NCBI GenBank assembly: GCA_013287705.1
Contig: JABDDH010000009.1
Span: 1 to 32,417 of the forward strand
Origin: Chlamydiota bacterium
Lineage (GTDB): Bacteria > Chlamydiota > Chlamydiia > Chlamydiales > Rhabdochlamydiaceae
DNA: 32,417 nucleotides
Reading direction: 5' to 3'
This document shows positions 8,157-16,847 of the stretch, in pieces (position 1 is the stretch's first letter; each line of letters begins with the position of its first letter). The position numbers and the translations under genes are program-made. The notes beneath the pieces are model-generated. The model was not told the DNA's origin, did not search any database, and saw only the letters and a list, made by a program, of their open reading frames with translations.

Positions 8157-9286
8157 GACCTCGTCTTCACTTCACTTCCGAAAGCCGGGTCTGGGGGCGC
8201 ATGATCAGGAAAAAACGGCTCATCAAAACGCCTGTGTACTGAGTTCCCAGCACGGTTCCAGCAGAAGACAATTGAATTAAACCGATCCCATTTGATTTTA
8301 GAATACGACCTCAGTTGCTCTGGGCTAGAATCTAAGCACGATAGCTCAATTGGCTCATCAACAGACAACTTCAAATGCTTCTTGTCCCATCTACTTTCTG
8401 GAATACGTGCCCAAATATACTCGATGTTTAAAGTAGGGGAATACGGATCCACATGACTTAGCTCCACCTGAACAATCCAAGGGTCCCCTTCCCGGGCTTT
8501 TTCTGCTCCTTTTTGTAAATCCAGTATTAGTTTAATCTGCAGCTCAAGCTCGTTACCAAGGCAAAAACGACGCATATACGCTGCATCAAAAGTAATTCGT
8601 CTGAGAATCTCTCTCTTAATGGAAAATATCTTCTCGAAGAAAATACTCTCCATGCCTTCATGCGTCATAGGAAGAACTATGGTGTGAAATGCGGTATTTG
8701 GCCCAAGCCACTCTGCGCCCACAAGAGCATTTAAACTAGAAGATGCGGAATTTACCCCAAACCACTCTACCGTATTATTTGCGAGATGAGGGGAATTGTC
8801 AGAAACAATATCAAATATCTGCTTCTGACGCTCTTTTCCAATATCATCGACGATCGACTCCGGGCGTTGTGGCGCTATCTCTTCTCTCATAGATCCCAAT
8901 CCCAATTCTGGTAGTAACGGACGACTTTTCACACCTGGATCTTTCATCTGTGAGAATAGCTGCTCTAAGTCATTGCGGTCTGCCGGACTCTGCGGAAGAT
9001 GCTGCCGGGCTTTAAAAACCCACGTATCCATCTCTCGATTCCGTTTGTAAATAAAATAAATCAGAGTGCCAGCAGAGCCGACTCCTATTACAGCACCTAC
9101 CAGACATAAACTAATAGGCAGAATCCCTGTTGCTCCTAAAACAACAAGGGTAAGCCCCCCTAATAAAACAATGATCGGAATAACTATACGAGCAGCTCTT
9201 GAGATACGAGCAGCTTTAGAAACAGGATCAAAAATTTCACCTATATACTTCTGGTCTGGACGTAAAACTGGGCGTGTTAGTGACAT
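8153..9286 (-). CDS. Inc-like protein with bilobed hydrophobic domain, function unknown
   Basis: The 377-residue protein has a basic N-terminus (MSLTRPVLRPDQKY) followed by two closely spaced hydrophobic helices (about 34-54 and 57-80) joined by a very short turn, then a long soluble region. This bilobed domain is the hallmark of chlamydial inclusion-membrane (Inc) proteins exported by type III secretion. There is no cleavable signal peptide. The soluble part contains LELQIKLILDLQKGAEKAR and several Trp-containing strands but no domain I recognise. The start has a clear AAGGA site 8 bases upstream. It sits downstream of comF after a 65-bp AT-rich gap, so it may have its own promoter. An ordinary two-helix inner-membrane protein is the alternative. 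Confidence 0.6.
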   Translation of the reverse strand: MSLTRPVLRPDQKYIGEIFDPVSKAARISRAARIVIPIIVLLGGLTLVVLGATGILPISLCLVGAVIGVGSAGTLIYFIYKRNREMDTWVFKARQHLPQSPADRNDLEQLFSQMKDPGVKSRPLLPELGLGSMREEIAPQRPESIVDDIGKERQKQIFDIVSDNSPHLANNTVEWFGVNSASSSLNALVGAEWLGPNTAFHTIVLPMTHEGMESIFFEKIFSIKREILRRITFDAAYMRRFCLGNELELQIKLILDLQKGAEKAREGDPWIVQVELSHVDPYSPTLNIEYIWARIPESRWDKKHLKLSVDEPIELSCLDSSPEQLRSYSKIKWDRFNSIVFCWNRAGNSVHRRFDEPFFPDHAPPDPAFGSEVKTRS

Positions 9287-9308
9287 AATTAATCCTTTTT
9301 AATAATCA

Positions 9309-9314
9309 ATTGTA
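9309..9314 (-). promoter_or_regulatory. Possible -10 box of the Inc-like gene
   Basis: On the minus strand, TACAAT lies 23 bases before the ATG of the Inc-like gene, in the AT-rich gap after comF. No good -35 box is seen at 17 bp, so this is a weak call supported mainly by the gap and the match to TATAAT. Confidence 0.25.
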
Positions 9315-9351
9315 ACATAAAAGATATTTATACAAAAGTAAAATTATTTTT

Positions 9352-10074
9352 TTACCAGAGCTCTTCAATGCAAAAGGTCAAGCCATAGATCCGCTCGGGG
9401 AATCCCTCGATGAGTTTTTCTGCACAGGCGCGCAATGTAGCACAAGAACCCATCAGATCATCGACAAGCAGAATCGTTTGACCGGACAAGTCGCGCGGCT
9501 CTTTCCAAAAAAAATTTTGAGTAGAGAGCTTTTTTCGCTGCTCAAAAGAGCGGCGCCTTTGTGGAAAGTCCCCTATCCGACGTCCAAGAAGCGTTAGAAC
9601 GGGTCTCTCTAAGAGGTGCGCCACCTCCTCTGCAAGGAGCTGGCTGTGAGAAAAACCGCGCCGGAACGTGATGAAGCGCGATTCTGCCACTGGAACAATT
9701 GCGTCAGGAAAGGGAAGGTCGAGGTTGAGCCATTGCAAAACCATATAGGAAGCCAAGATCGTTTTGAGAGAAGATCTGCCAGAGAGAAACTGATCTAGAA
9801 GCTCTTTTGGCGCCCCTGTATAGGCAAAAGGTGCGACGATACGCCTGAGAAGCGCTCGGCGCTCTCTGCACGCTTCACAGACTCTTGTCTCATCAATTAA
9901 TTGGGCCGAGCAAATCAGACAGCGTGTTTCTGGATCCAGAGGAATAAGTGTTCCGATACAGCTGTGGCAGAGCAGTGTGCGTTGGTCGAAAATCGGCTCT
10001 GTACACTGGATACAGAGTGCAGGAAAGAAAAGATGTGTCAGCGCTCCTTTAATAGACTTCTTTCGAAATTCCAT
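9352..10074 (-). CDS. comF: ComF-family phosphoribosyltransferase-like protein
   Basis: ComF proteins join an N-terminal zinc ribbon to a type I phosphoribosyltransferase fold and take part in DNA uptake or processing in competent bacteria. The 240-residue product starting at the ATG at 10074 (MEFRKKSIKG) has four CxxC pairs (Cys21/24, 36/39, 52/55, 66/69), the family RRGFSHSQLLAE block, and the PRPP-binding loop ILLVDDLMGSCATLRA near 203-218. The frame is open upstream to 10257, but that extension is made of palindromic repeat. The chosen start codon and the first eleven codons still lie in the arm of palindromic element 3, so the mRNA start would be caught in a long hairpin. There is no clear ribosome site. 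It follows the AsmA-like gene on the same strand. Confidence 0.88.
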   Translation of the reverse strand: MEFRKKSIKGALTHLFFPALCIQCTEPIFDQRTLLCHSCIGTLIPLDPETRCLICSAQLIDETRVCEACRERRALLRRIVAPFAYTGAPKELLDQFLSGRSSLKTILASYMVLQWLNLDLPFPDAIVPVAESRFITFRRGFSHSQLLAEEVAHLLERPVLTLLGRRIGDFPQRRRSFEQRKKLSTQNFFWKEPRDLSGQTILLVDDLMGSCATLRACAEKLIEGFPERIYGLTFCIEELW

Positions 10075-10216
10075 TTGTTTATTAAAATTGCCTTTTTGGG
10101 AATCTGCGGCGCCAAATTTTTCGAACATGTGTTCACACATGCTCGAAAAATTTGGCGCCACATCTCCACAAAAAACATCAATTTTTCTAAACAAAGCGAA
10201 TTTCGAAAGAAGTCTA
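10053..10216. repeat. Palindromic repeat element 3, between the AsmA-like gene and comF
   Basis: The ends are TAGACTTC (10053-10060) and its complement GAAGTCTA (10209-10216). Arms of about 80 bp match with scattered mismatches. The inner 52 bp (10108-10159) is nearly perfect, with GGCGCCAAATTTTTCG on both strands, one mismatch and a two-base centre. The terminal TAG is itself the stop codon of the AsmA-like gene. The other end contains the start of comF. The element is 164 bp. It shares the GGCGCC..AAATTT block with the element at 14179-14351, but its outer ends differ. Confidence 0.88.
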
Positions 10217-13200
10217 ATCTCTTTCCAGTCCATACTCTGGGTTGTCCACAGGGCCACGTACAGTTAAAGTGAAAAACTCGGCAAGTTTTAACAAAACATT
10301 CTGTTTAAAACGCAAATCTAGAGAGAGGTTGCCAGATAAATCCATAAAGGAGGGCTTTTTACTGGAAACAAAAAATTCAGAGCGTCTCCCTTCACTATAG
10401 GCGTTTTTCAAATCTGTAAAATGGACTGTGCCTTCTTTAATCTGATACGTAAGCTCGCCTGTCACCGGGGTCAACAGGCTCAAGTCAAGGCCAATATCGC
10501 GCATCCATTCCAGTGGAAGCTCCAAGAGAGAAGTCTCCTTTTTGAAAGAGTTTGTAAAGTGAAGTCTCCCCTTTCCTATAAAAGTTGACAGATCCGCTAA
10601 ATTTCCTCTAAGCCCCTCTAGAGTCAGGTTGCGTATCGCAAATGGTTTTTCAACTTGCTGCGTCTTATCACTTTTTCTTAAACGACTTGGGACGAAGTTG
10701 TGCACAGAAAGTAGAGGGAGCTCGACAAGATACGTCTCGTCTTTTGTTTTTTTTATTTTCAGCTCTTTTAGATCAAGCTGGATCCCAGCGTCTTTCACAC
10801 GACACTCTTTCACATGCACAAGATCAGCACTCAGATCCATGTGCGCAGATAACTTTTCCAAGGTAAAGCCGTACAGATCACAGTAGCTCCCCAAAACGCG
10901 CCCCACAAAAGCCGACTTATTGGGCTCTTGTGTCTCATAGGTGAACTTTCCTTGCAGCTCATAACCTCTGCCAAGTTGTAGCTGTGCACATGTCTCTTGC
11001 ACCTGTTTTGGGAAAAGAGGAAGTGCGCGTACAAAGTCGATCTGCAGCGTACCGACAAGGTCCAATTTTTCTCGTTTAAGGTCTGCGCGAATTCCAGAAA
11101 AAGAGCCGTTGATAGATTCAAGTTGTAAAGTATTATTGTTCGTTTTAAAAGACGATTTAAGTCCTGGGGTGCGTAGATCTTCTTGTAAAAGAAGCGATAA
11201 AGAAGGTTCCCCGTTTTGATCCAGAAGAAGCTGCGTATAAAATCTTCGCGATGCGTAATCTGTACCGCATTGAAGAGAGAAGAGTTTGTCCTCATAAGAA
11301 ATTTTCCACTCGCTGAAAGTCAAGGGACGATCCGCAATGTAACAGACCGCATCTTGGAAATAAAGCTTACAACTCAAATTTGTCCCTTGCACAAATTCAC
11401 CGCTTCCACAAAGAGGAGCCACGCGGATCGTCTGCAGAAAATCTGGCAAAAGATGCGTTGCGCAAGAAGGTAAAAGTTCGAACTGAAACTCTTGACCTTT
11501 AAGCCAAACTGTTCCTAAAAGCTCCCCTTCTTTGGACTTAAGTCTCCATTCCGTGTTACCAAGAGTCACTCCTGTAGAGGGGTCAAGTTTCAGATCGATC
11601 TTGTCACTCTCTATTTTGATCTGACCTTTAGGAAGTTGTGCAAGGCAAGAGAGTCTTGCATCGCAAGAAAAGTTGTCTTGTAGAAAAATATCTCCCGCAA
11701 GATGAAGGTCTACGTCTTGATTTGTGAGACGACAGTATGGGACATGAAAAAGATTCTCGTTCTGCTCAAGTTCTGCACAACCTGTCCAATCCTCGATCTG
11801 TAACTTCTCTACCTTCCATAACTTGTCTGCATAATCCAGGTGCAATTCCACGTCCCCAATTAGTCGGTTGTTGTGTGTTAGGTTGTGACTTGAAGCATCG
11901 ATTAGAAAGTGCCCCTCTTCAAAATGGAGCTGACTCTCAAAACTTCCTGACAAACGCTCTGCCTGGGGAAGGGTTATGCCAAAAAACTGAAAAATGGCAC
12001 CAGATTGATCCATGCTGATGTGCGCCGCACAGTGTGCAGAATGAAGGGAGAAGTTTGGATAAAATGTGCAGTTAAAGAGTGTCGGAGTTATGTTAAAGAA
12101 GTTCGTTTGATCAAAGGTGCAAGAAAAGAGCCCCTCTTTTAAAGTAGCACTCCCCTCAAAGCTTCCCACATCCTTAATCTCGGCATCAAACGCCACAGAG
12201 TCTGGGGTATACTGGATTGTCGCAGCAATTACTTCTAATTTTTTCCCATGGGCAAAAAGATCTGTGCTTAAGTCTTTTACACACAAAGAAACAGTTTCTG
12301 GATCAAAAAAAAAGTCAGTCCCAAGCGCCTCTAGACGACACTCCTCTGACAAAACAGCTCTTCCATCAGAAAGGGATCCTTGCACAACACCATCTGTAAA
12401 TTCTAGGGTACCCACAAGATCCTGCAGTTCAAGATCCTCTTGCAACAATCGACTCTTTGTCAGGGGTAAAGAGGCACGTACACTTCCTTCTGTCCAGTCA
12501 TAAGATAACTCTCCTTCCTTAAAGAATAGTCGCGTATCTTCCCTCTTTAGCTCCAGATCCTCGCCAGAAAAAGAGAGTATCACAGAATCTGCATCCAGAG
12601 ATCCGACAACTGCAAGATCTTTAAAACAGTGTAACGTCAGATCAAATCGTTCGAGCAACGGACCATACAGATCAGAAGAGACGTTGTCTGAAAAAAAAGA
12701 TAACCGCTTTTCATGACACGGCAGATCAAACGTAAAGTTTGTGGCATCGACCTGTGCACTCCCAGAAGACGCATACCCATCCCTCTGTTTTTCAATGTGT
12801 GCCGTAACAGAGAAATCGGCTAATTGAAACGGACACTCTTGTTGTACAAAAAACAGATCAGAACCTCTTAACTCTGCCGTGCATCGCTTAAATCGATGCT
12901 CCTCATCTAGACAAATCAGCGCTTCAAACTCGACCACTCCTTCAACACTTTCTAATGAAAGATCCGCACAAAAAAACTGACCAATCTGCAATAGAAACGG
13001 CGCCTCGATCTGGGGCGTCTTGAGTCTCAATTCTTTTTTTTCGATTGTACAAGACAAGATCTTTGTCCCATAAAAAAATTCTAGAACCGACACACTTCCC
13101 TTTTGAGACAACGAAAAAAGAAGGGGCTCCTCTAAAGCTTCTGAGCAGTAGAGCTTCCCCCCTCGAACCTCAAGGTGACAGTTCGACAAAAACCAGAGCA

Positions 13201-13513
13201 GCTCGTCCGGATCAAAAGCCTCTTTCCCTCCACCAAGCCTCACTTCTGGACGGACAAGGGTCAAGTTCGGAACAATCCGCCACTGATCTACAGAAAAATG
13301 AACAACGACTCGATCCACGCTCAGGGTCTGATACTTGACCCGATCAAGGAGAAGCGCCCCCGACTGAAAGCGACTCTTCTCATACAAGACCTGATCATCG
13401 ATACAATAAAAAAGTACCGCTTTAACGAAAAGATCAGAAATCGGCTCTTTAAATAAAAAAAGAGCGCCACATAAAGAGAAAGAAAGCAGTAAGCGGTAAA
13501 AAAAATTCCGCAT
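10214..13513 (-). CDS. Giant AsmA-like envelope protein, inner-membrane anchored
   Basis: The 1099-residue product has an N-terminal signal-anchor (RNFFYRLLLSFSLCGALFLF). Almost everything after it is alternating beta-strand sequence of the kind seen in AsmA, TamB and YhdP proteins, which bridge the envelope as long lipid-conducting beta-structures. The C-terminal part, with MDLSGNLSLDLRFKQN and LAEFFTLTVRGPVDNPEYG, resembles the AsmA C-terminal strand ending in a G-x-x-x-N-P motif. I do not recognise a specific orthologue. It is Cys-rich for an envelope protein. It follows gcvH by 8 bases with no obvious ribosome site. Its TAG stop is supplied by palindromic element 3. A large periplasmic beta-protein of another family is the alternative. 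Confidence 0.6.
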   Translation of the reverse strand: MRNFFYRLLLSFSLCGALFLFKEPISDLFVKAVLFYCIDDQVLYEKSRFQSGALLLDRVKYQTLSVDRVVVHFSVDQWRIVPNLTLVRPEVRLGGGKEAFDPDELLWFLSNCHLEVRGGKLYCSEALEEPLLFSLSQKGSVSVLEFFYGTKILSCTIEKKELRLKTPQIEAPFLLQIGQFFCADLSLESVEGVVEFEALICLDEEHRFKRCTAELRGSDLFFVQQECPFQLADFSVTAHIEKQRDGYASSGSAQVDATNFTFDLPCHEKRLSFFSDNVSSDLYGPLLERFDLTLHCFKDLAVVGSLDADSVILSFSGEDLELKREDTRLFFKEGELSYDWTEGSVRASLPLTKSRLLQEDLELQDLVGTLEFTDGVVQGSLSDGRAVLSEECRLEALGTDFFFDPETVSLCVKDLSTDLFAHGKKLEVIAATIQYTPDSVAFDAEIKDVGSFEGSATLKEGLFSCTFDQTNFFNITPTLFNCTFYPNFSLHSAHCAAHISMDQSGAIFQFFGITLPQAERLSGSFESQLHFEEGHFLIDASSHNLTHNNRLIGDVELHLDYADKLWKVEKLQIEDWTGCAELEQNENLFHVPYCRLTNQDVDLHLAGDIFLQDNFSCDARLSCLAQLPKGQIKIESDKIDLKLDPSTGVTLGNTEWRLKSKEGELLGTVWLKGQEFQFELLPSCATHLLPDFLQTIRVAPLCGSGEFVQGTNLSCKLYFQDAVCYIADRPLTFSEWKISYEDKLFSLQCGTDYASRRFYTQLLLDQNGEPSLSLLLQEDLRTPGLKSSFKTNNNTLQLESINGSFSGIRADLKREKLDLVGTLQIDFVRALPLFPKQVQETCAQLQLGRGYELQGKFTYETQEPNKSAFVGRVLGSYCDLYGFTLEKLSAHMDLSADLVHVKECRVKDAGIQLDLKELKIKKTKDETYLVELPLLSVHNFVPSRLRKSDKTQQVEKPFAIRNLTLEGLRGNLADLSTFIGKGRLHFTNSFKKETSLLELPLEWMRDIGLDLSLLTPVTGELTYQIKEGTVHFTDLKNAYSEGRRSEFFVSSKKPSFMDLSGNLSLDLRFKQNVLLKLAEFFTLTVRGPVDNPEYGLERD

Positions 13514-13521
13514 GGAACAGA

Positions 13522-13887
13522 CTAATTATTTGTCAGGCGCGCGTACTCATCACGAGACAAAAGAGCGTCGCGCTCATCAAAATTTGTCAGACGAATTTTA
13601 TAGAGCCAGCCCTCTGTCTCTGGAGCGACATTAATCTTCTCAGACTCTGCAGCAAGCGCCTGATTAATCTCTACAACGACGCCGGATACCGGAGAGTAGA
13701 TATCCGCTGCAGCTTTTGTCGACTCAAGAACGGCAATCTCCTCACCAAGCTTCACCTCTCGGCCAACTGCTGGCAATTCAATATAAACAATCTCGCCGAG
13801 CTCCTCTTGCGCATAGCGTGTAATCCCAACAACTCCATGCCCATCTTCTGAAAGAAGAATCCATTCGTGAGAATCTGTAAATTTCAT
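13522..13887 (-). CDS. gcvH: Glycine cleavage system H protein (lipoyl carrier)
   Basis: GcvH carries a lipoyl group on a lysine; in full systems it shuttles the aminomethyl group between GcvP and GcvT. The 121-residue product has the family start (FTDSHEWILL), GEIVYIELP and the lipoylation site LESTKAAADIY with Lys58, then YSPVSG. Length is normal. The ATG has an AGGAG site about 8 bases upstream. No gcvP or gcvT is visible, and chlamydiae generally lack them, so here GcvH may serve as a lipoyl relay or have another role. The lipoate ligase gene lies upstream on the same strand, four genes away. Confidence 0.95.
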   Translation of the reverse strand: MKFTDSHEWILLSEDGHGVVGITRYAQEELGEIVYIELPAVGREVKLGEEIAVLESTKAAADIYSPVSGVVVEINQALAAESEKINVAPETEGWLYKIRLTNFDERDALLSRDEYARLTNN

Positions 13888-13896
13888 CCTACGCTC

Positions 13897-14718
13897 CTAT
13901 TTTTTTAGGTATAAAGTAGCCCATAAATCAGGCTGTCTCTCTAATGTATATTCTTGTGAGGAGAGCGCAAAGTGTTGTGCCCTCTTTCCTTTTCGATTGA
14001 TGCGATAGGTAAATCCCAATCGATCAAAACTTGACGGATCAAACCCATAGAGGGCTTCTTTTGCAATCTCAATCAGAACCTGATATGTGCCAGGGCGGGT
14101 ATGCGTGGTGACGGTGACCTGATCTTGTCTTGCAAGAGGCCGTAGCTCTTCTGTTCGCAATAAGGTCAACTCCTGAAATATACCCAAATGACTTAAAAAG
14201 TCGGTTTTTGACATCGTCGGGCAGCCACCAAATTTGCTCCCACCTCCATCGCTAAACTTTTTAAGTTTAGCGATGGAGGTGTCGGCTTCGCCTGACCAAA
14301 TTTGGGGCGCCTTCTTGTCAAATTCCCGACTTTTCAAATCATTTGGGTATAAAATCCCTTCTACGGCCTCTGGTAAAATTAAAAAATGGTGGCAGAATCT
14401 TGTAGCCACACCAGATTCGACATCGCGCGTATCGATAAAGAGCTCAATCGCATCCCCATTTTTATAGTCGGGATAAGAGGCTCCACAAAGCGGCTGATCG
14501 ACATGAACATCGATCAAAAGCCCCTCTTCATTCCACGCCATAAAGAGTTCAGCAAAACGCTCTTCATTCAGAAGCTCTGAGGTGTCGGGGAGTTTAAACG
14601 AGCGCCGGAGCAATTTACCCGGAAACTTCAGCGCGTGAGGGACCTCCCACGAGATATCAAAAAACTGAATTGGCAAAAGAGGCTCAAGTTCTTCTAGCAC
14701 ACAACTCCAAAAGGTCAT
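13897..14718 (-). CDS. CT283-like protein with CBM9/DOMON-like fold, carrying an inserted palindromic element
   Basis: The 273-residue product has NGDAIELFIDTRD and FCHHFLILP, then TYQVLIEIAKEALYGFDP and LGFTYRINRKG, a pattern I associate with family-9 carbohydrate-binding-like domains. Ligand and role are unknown and no signal peptide is visible. Residues about 123-180 are encoded by a 173-bp palindromic repeat (14179-14351) that stays open in this frame. Without it the protein would be about 215 residues, and the flanking parts (ILPEAVEG and QELTLLRTEELRPL) would join in a loop. The start overlaps the PpiD-like gene by 35 bases. It precedes gcvH by 9 bases, as in C. trachomatis CT283-CT282 from memory. 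Confidence 0.7.
   Translation of the reverse strand: MTFWSCVLEELEPLLPIQFFDISWEVPHALKFPGKLLRRSFKLPDTSELLNEERFAELFMAWNEEGLLIDVHVDQPLCGASYPDYKNGDAIELFIDTRDVESGVATRFCHHFLILPEAVEGILYPNDLKSREFDKKAPQIWSGEADTSIAKLKKFSDGGGSKFGGCPTMSKTDFLSHLGIFQELTLLRTEELRPLARQDQVTVTTHTRPGTYQVLIEIAKEALYGFDPSSFDRLGFTYRINRKGKRAQHFALSSQEYTLERQPDLWATLYLKK
14179..14351. repeat. Palindromic repeat element 4, inserted in-frame in the CBM9-like gene
   Basis: The ends are TATACCCAAAT (14179-14189) and ATTTGGGTATA (14341-14351). The centre is a perfect 19-bp stem (14241-14259 with 14263-14281) with a 3-base loop. Between them the arms match imperfectly, including AAAAGTCGG near the left end and CCGACTTTT near the right end. The element is 173 bp and entirely inside coding sequence. 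Its left 50 bases match the right end of the element at 220-413 in 43 of 50 positions, and both share the inner GCTAAACT stem. Short AAA runs flank both ends, too little to prove a target duplication. Confidence 0.92.
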
Positions 14719-16846
14719 GCATCAACCCTCTCTGCGCATCGATTGAAAGAGGGTCTCTCTCTGCAATCTTTGACTCTCCAAGGGACGGCGATACTCTCTG
14801 TTTTTTGACTTGATAAAAGAAGGGGTCTCCCTCTCGACCCTCAAGTGGTGAAAAACTCCCCTCTTCAAGAGCAAAAACCTTCTCCTTGTCAAAAGGGGAT
14901 AGGCCGGCTCGCGTGACTTCTTGTTCGCTCTTGACAAGAGAGAGTTGACGACGCAACGGATCTGTCTCGAGAGGTGAAAAGAGGTGGAGAACTAAAGAGT
15001 CAGCCTTTTTTTCAATCTCTCTATAAATCTTCTCTAAATGCGGAACAAAACGCACCCGAGCGTACTGATCTAGATCTTCATATTTTCCCAAGTTTCGCAG
15101 TAATTTCGAATAGAGGCGCGCTCCGATCTCATCCCTCACCTCTTCATAGGGTCTATATCCTGCCTCTGTTTTAAAAGGTGCTGGGTCTTGTTTGCGCACG
15201 CTCGGATAAGCAGATTCTAATACCCGATCTAGAAGAAGATCCAGAGCCCCATTTTTTTCTGCATCGCGAAATGAGAAAATTTCTTTTGGATGCCCTTCTT
15301 CTTTGATCTCCATGCGGTAATACGTCTTACCATCTTCTGTAAAGAATTTTAAAGCCTCTCTATTTTGAAGCAGCTTAAGAAAAAAAGGTGTTGAGACAGA
15401 ATCAAAAACAGGCGCATTTCCAGAAGAACTGATCAGAAGGCGTTTTGAGTGTCCAGTCTTTGCTTGAAGTGCTTTAAAAAGCCGCTCCGGATGACGCTCC
15501 ATCATGATAGCGCACGCTCTAGCATCGACCTCTCTACGCTCTGCATTGTCTAATGATTCAAGTGCTGCAAAACGCTCCGCGCGGGTGAGTGTTGAGGGTA
15601 ATGCGGCAGATTCTTTTTGCACAAGAGCGTAACCCACCTCATCTAGTTCCCAGCCCCAGATCTCCTCAAGAGAGAATGCATGCGCAACTTCGTCTGTTGT
15701 CACAGAAGCAGTATCTGCCACAACTGTTCGATAGACAAGTTCTGGAGCCTCTTTTTCCACAAGAAGTGGTGAGAGCGAAAGAGTTGGTAGCTCTGCGTTA
15801 CTGATCTGTTTCCCAGAGACTGCTTCTAAATAGACCTGAAATTTTAAAAGGTCCCGAAAAGAGGTGAGTTTCACATCAGGCGCCATACGATACAACTCAA
15901 GCTGGACGCTCTGATGTGCATAAGAAGAGAATGACGCTGTTGTTAATGAATCAATAAAAATCGTATTGCCGACCTCTTGAAAGAGTCTGCGGAAAAGCAT
16001 GACCTTCTGCCACATTTTAATCGTTCGCTTCTCACCCAGGCCTGAACGCTGTGCGAGTGTACTTAATAAAGCCCCAGACTCCTTATAAGAGATCTCTTGT
16101 GCTTCTTTAAGGCGAAAAACAAGATCAGCAAGCGCCTCTTCATAAGAGACATTGTAGCCTTTAGATTCAGCAACAATCGACGCATTGATGAGAAGTTCTG
16201 CTGTCAACTCTAAAAATCTGTGTCCAAACCACTCTTCTAGTGTATGAAAGCCAAAGAGATGAAAGTCGCGCTGCTGTAAATACGGGTCTTGAGCTGTTTG
16301 AGATGAACGCTTTTGCCCAAAACCAATAATCTGTCGCACAAGTTCTGGAGAAAAACGCTCCTGCTGTAGATAGAGTTTAGAGAGAAGATCAAAACTCTTT
16401 TCACAGCTATAATCTGTAGATTGAATCTTTTGATAATTGTTAAAAAGTTCCGGATGAAACTCTCTCCAAACTGCCTCTTGCGATAGTTCTTTCACCTCAG
16501 GATGAACATAGGGAGTAAAATTGCGCGCACGAGAGAGAGAAAACTGCAACTCTTGGAGTATCTCATCTTGATACCGCTCCACAATCATTGTCCCCATTCC
16601 CGTCTCTAGAAGATCCTGGGCAATGAAGCGATCATTTAAAAGAGGATCGCCCTGAAAAAAATGGACCATTGTCATCACATCACTACGTAAAATCGCAGAA
16701 CCATCGATCGCCTTTCCAATTACAGGATCTGGATCCTGTGACGACTGCAACGAGTTACTCACTCCAAAAAAGAGAAAAGAACTAATTGTTAAGCTCGCAG
16801 TGACTAGCAAAAATGCGCGCTGATGTTTTCTAAATAATCCCATCAT
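14684..16846 (-). CDS. Membrane-anchored PpiD/SurA-like protein, probable periplasmic chaperone
   Basis: Starting at the ATG at 16846 (MMGLFRKHQRAF), which has AAAGG about 9 bases upstream and lies 1 base after the proS stop, the product has 720 residues. An N-terminal anchor (FLLVTASLTISSFLFFGVSN) is followed by a periplasmic helical region with DPVIGKAIDGSAILRSDV, reminiscent of the PpiD/SurA N-terminus (I.G..I....). The later region (FFLKLLQNREALKFFTEDGKTYYRMEI) and the C-terminal domain are not clearly a parvulin domain. The inferred role is folding of envelope proteins, by topology and weak motif only. The end overlaps the CBM9-like gene by 35 bases, so the two are probably translationally coupled. 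Confidence 0.55.
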   Translation of the reverse strand: MMGLFRKHQRAFLLVTASLTISSFLFFGVSNSLQSSQDPDPVIGKAIDGSAILRSDVMTMVHFFQGDPLLNDRFIAQDLLETGMGTMIVERYQDEILQELQFSLSRARNFTPYVHPEVKELSQEAVWREFHPELFNNYQKIQSTDYSCEKSFDLLSKLYLQQERFSPELVRQIIGFGQKRSSQTAQDPYLQQRDFHLFGFHTLEEWFGHRFLELTAELLINASIVAESKGYNVSYEEALADLVFRLKEAQEISYKESGALLSTLAQRSGLGEKRTIKMWQKVMLFRRLFQEVGNTIFIDSLTTASFSSYAHQSVQLELYRMAPDVKLTSFRDLLKFQVYLEAVSGKQISNAELPTLSLSPLLVEKEAPELVYRTVVADTASVTTDEVAHAFSLEEIWGWELDEVGYALVQKESAALPSTLTRAERFAALESLDNAERREVDARACAIMMERHPERLFKALQAKTGHSKRLLISSSGNAPVFDSVSTPFFLKLLQNREALKFFTEDGKTYYRMEIKEEGHPKEIFSFRDAEKNGALDLLLDRVLESAYPSVRKQDPAPFKTEAGYRPYEEVRDEIGARLYSKLLRNLGKYEDLDQYARVRFVPHLEKIYREIEKKADSLVLHLFSPLETDPLRRQLSLVKSEQEVTRAGLSPFDKEKVFALEEGSFSPLEGREGDPFFYQVKKQRVSPSLGESKIAERDPLSIDAQRGLMHDLLELCARRT

Positions 16847-16847
16847 A

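Noticed and set aside
10240-10250. A DnaA-box-like TTGTCCACA
   Set aside because: It is a single imperfect copy inside the AsmA-like coding sequence and far from dnaA, so it gives no evidence of an origin.
10075-10257. A 61-residue N-terminal extension of comF
   Set aside because: It is encoded almost entirely by the palindromic element and the end of the upstream gene, and it has no family match. The ATG at 10074 places the zinc ribbon at the usual distance.
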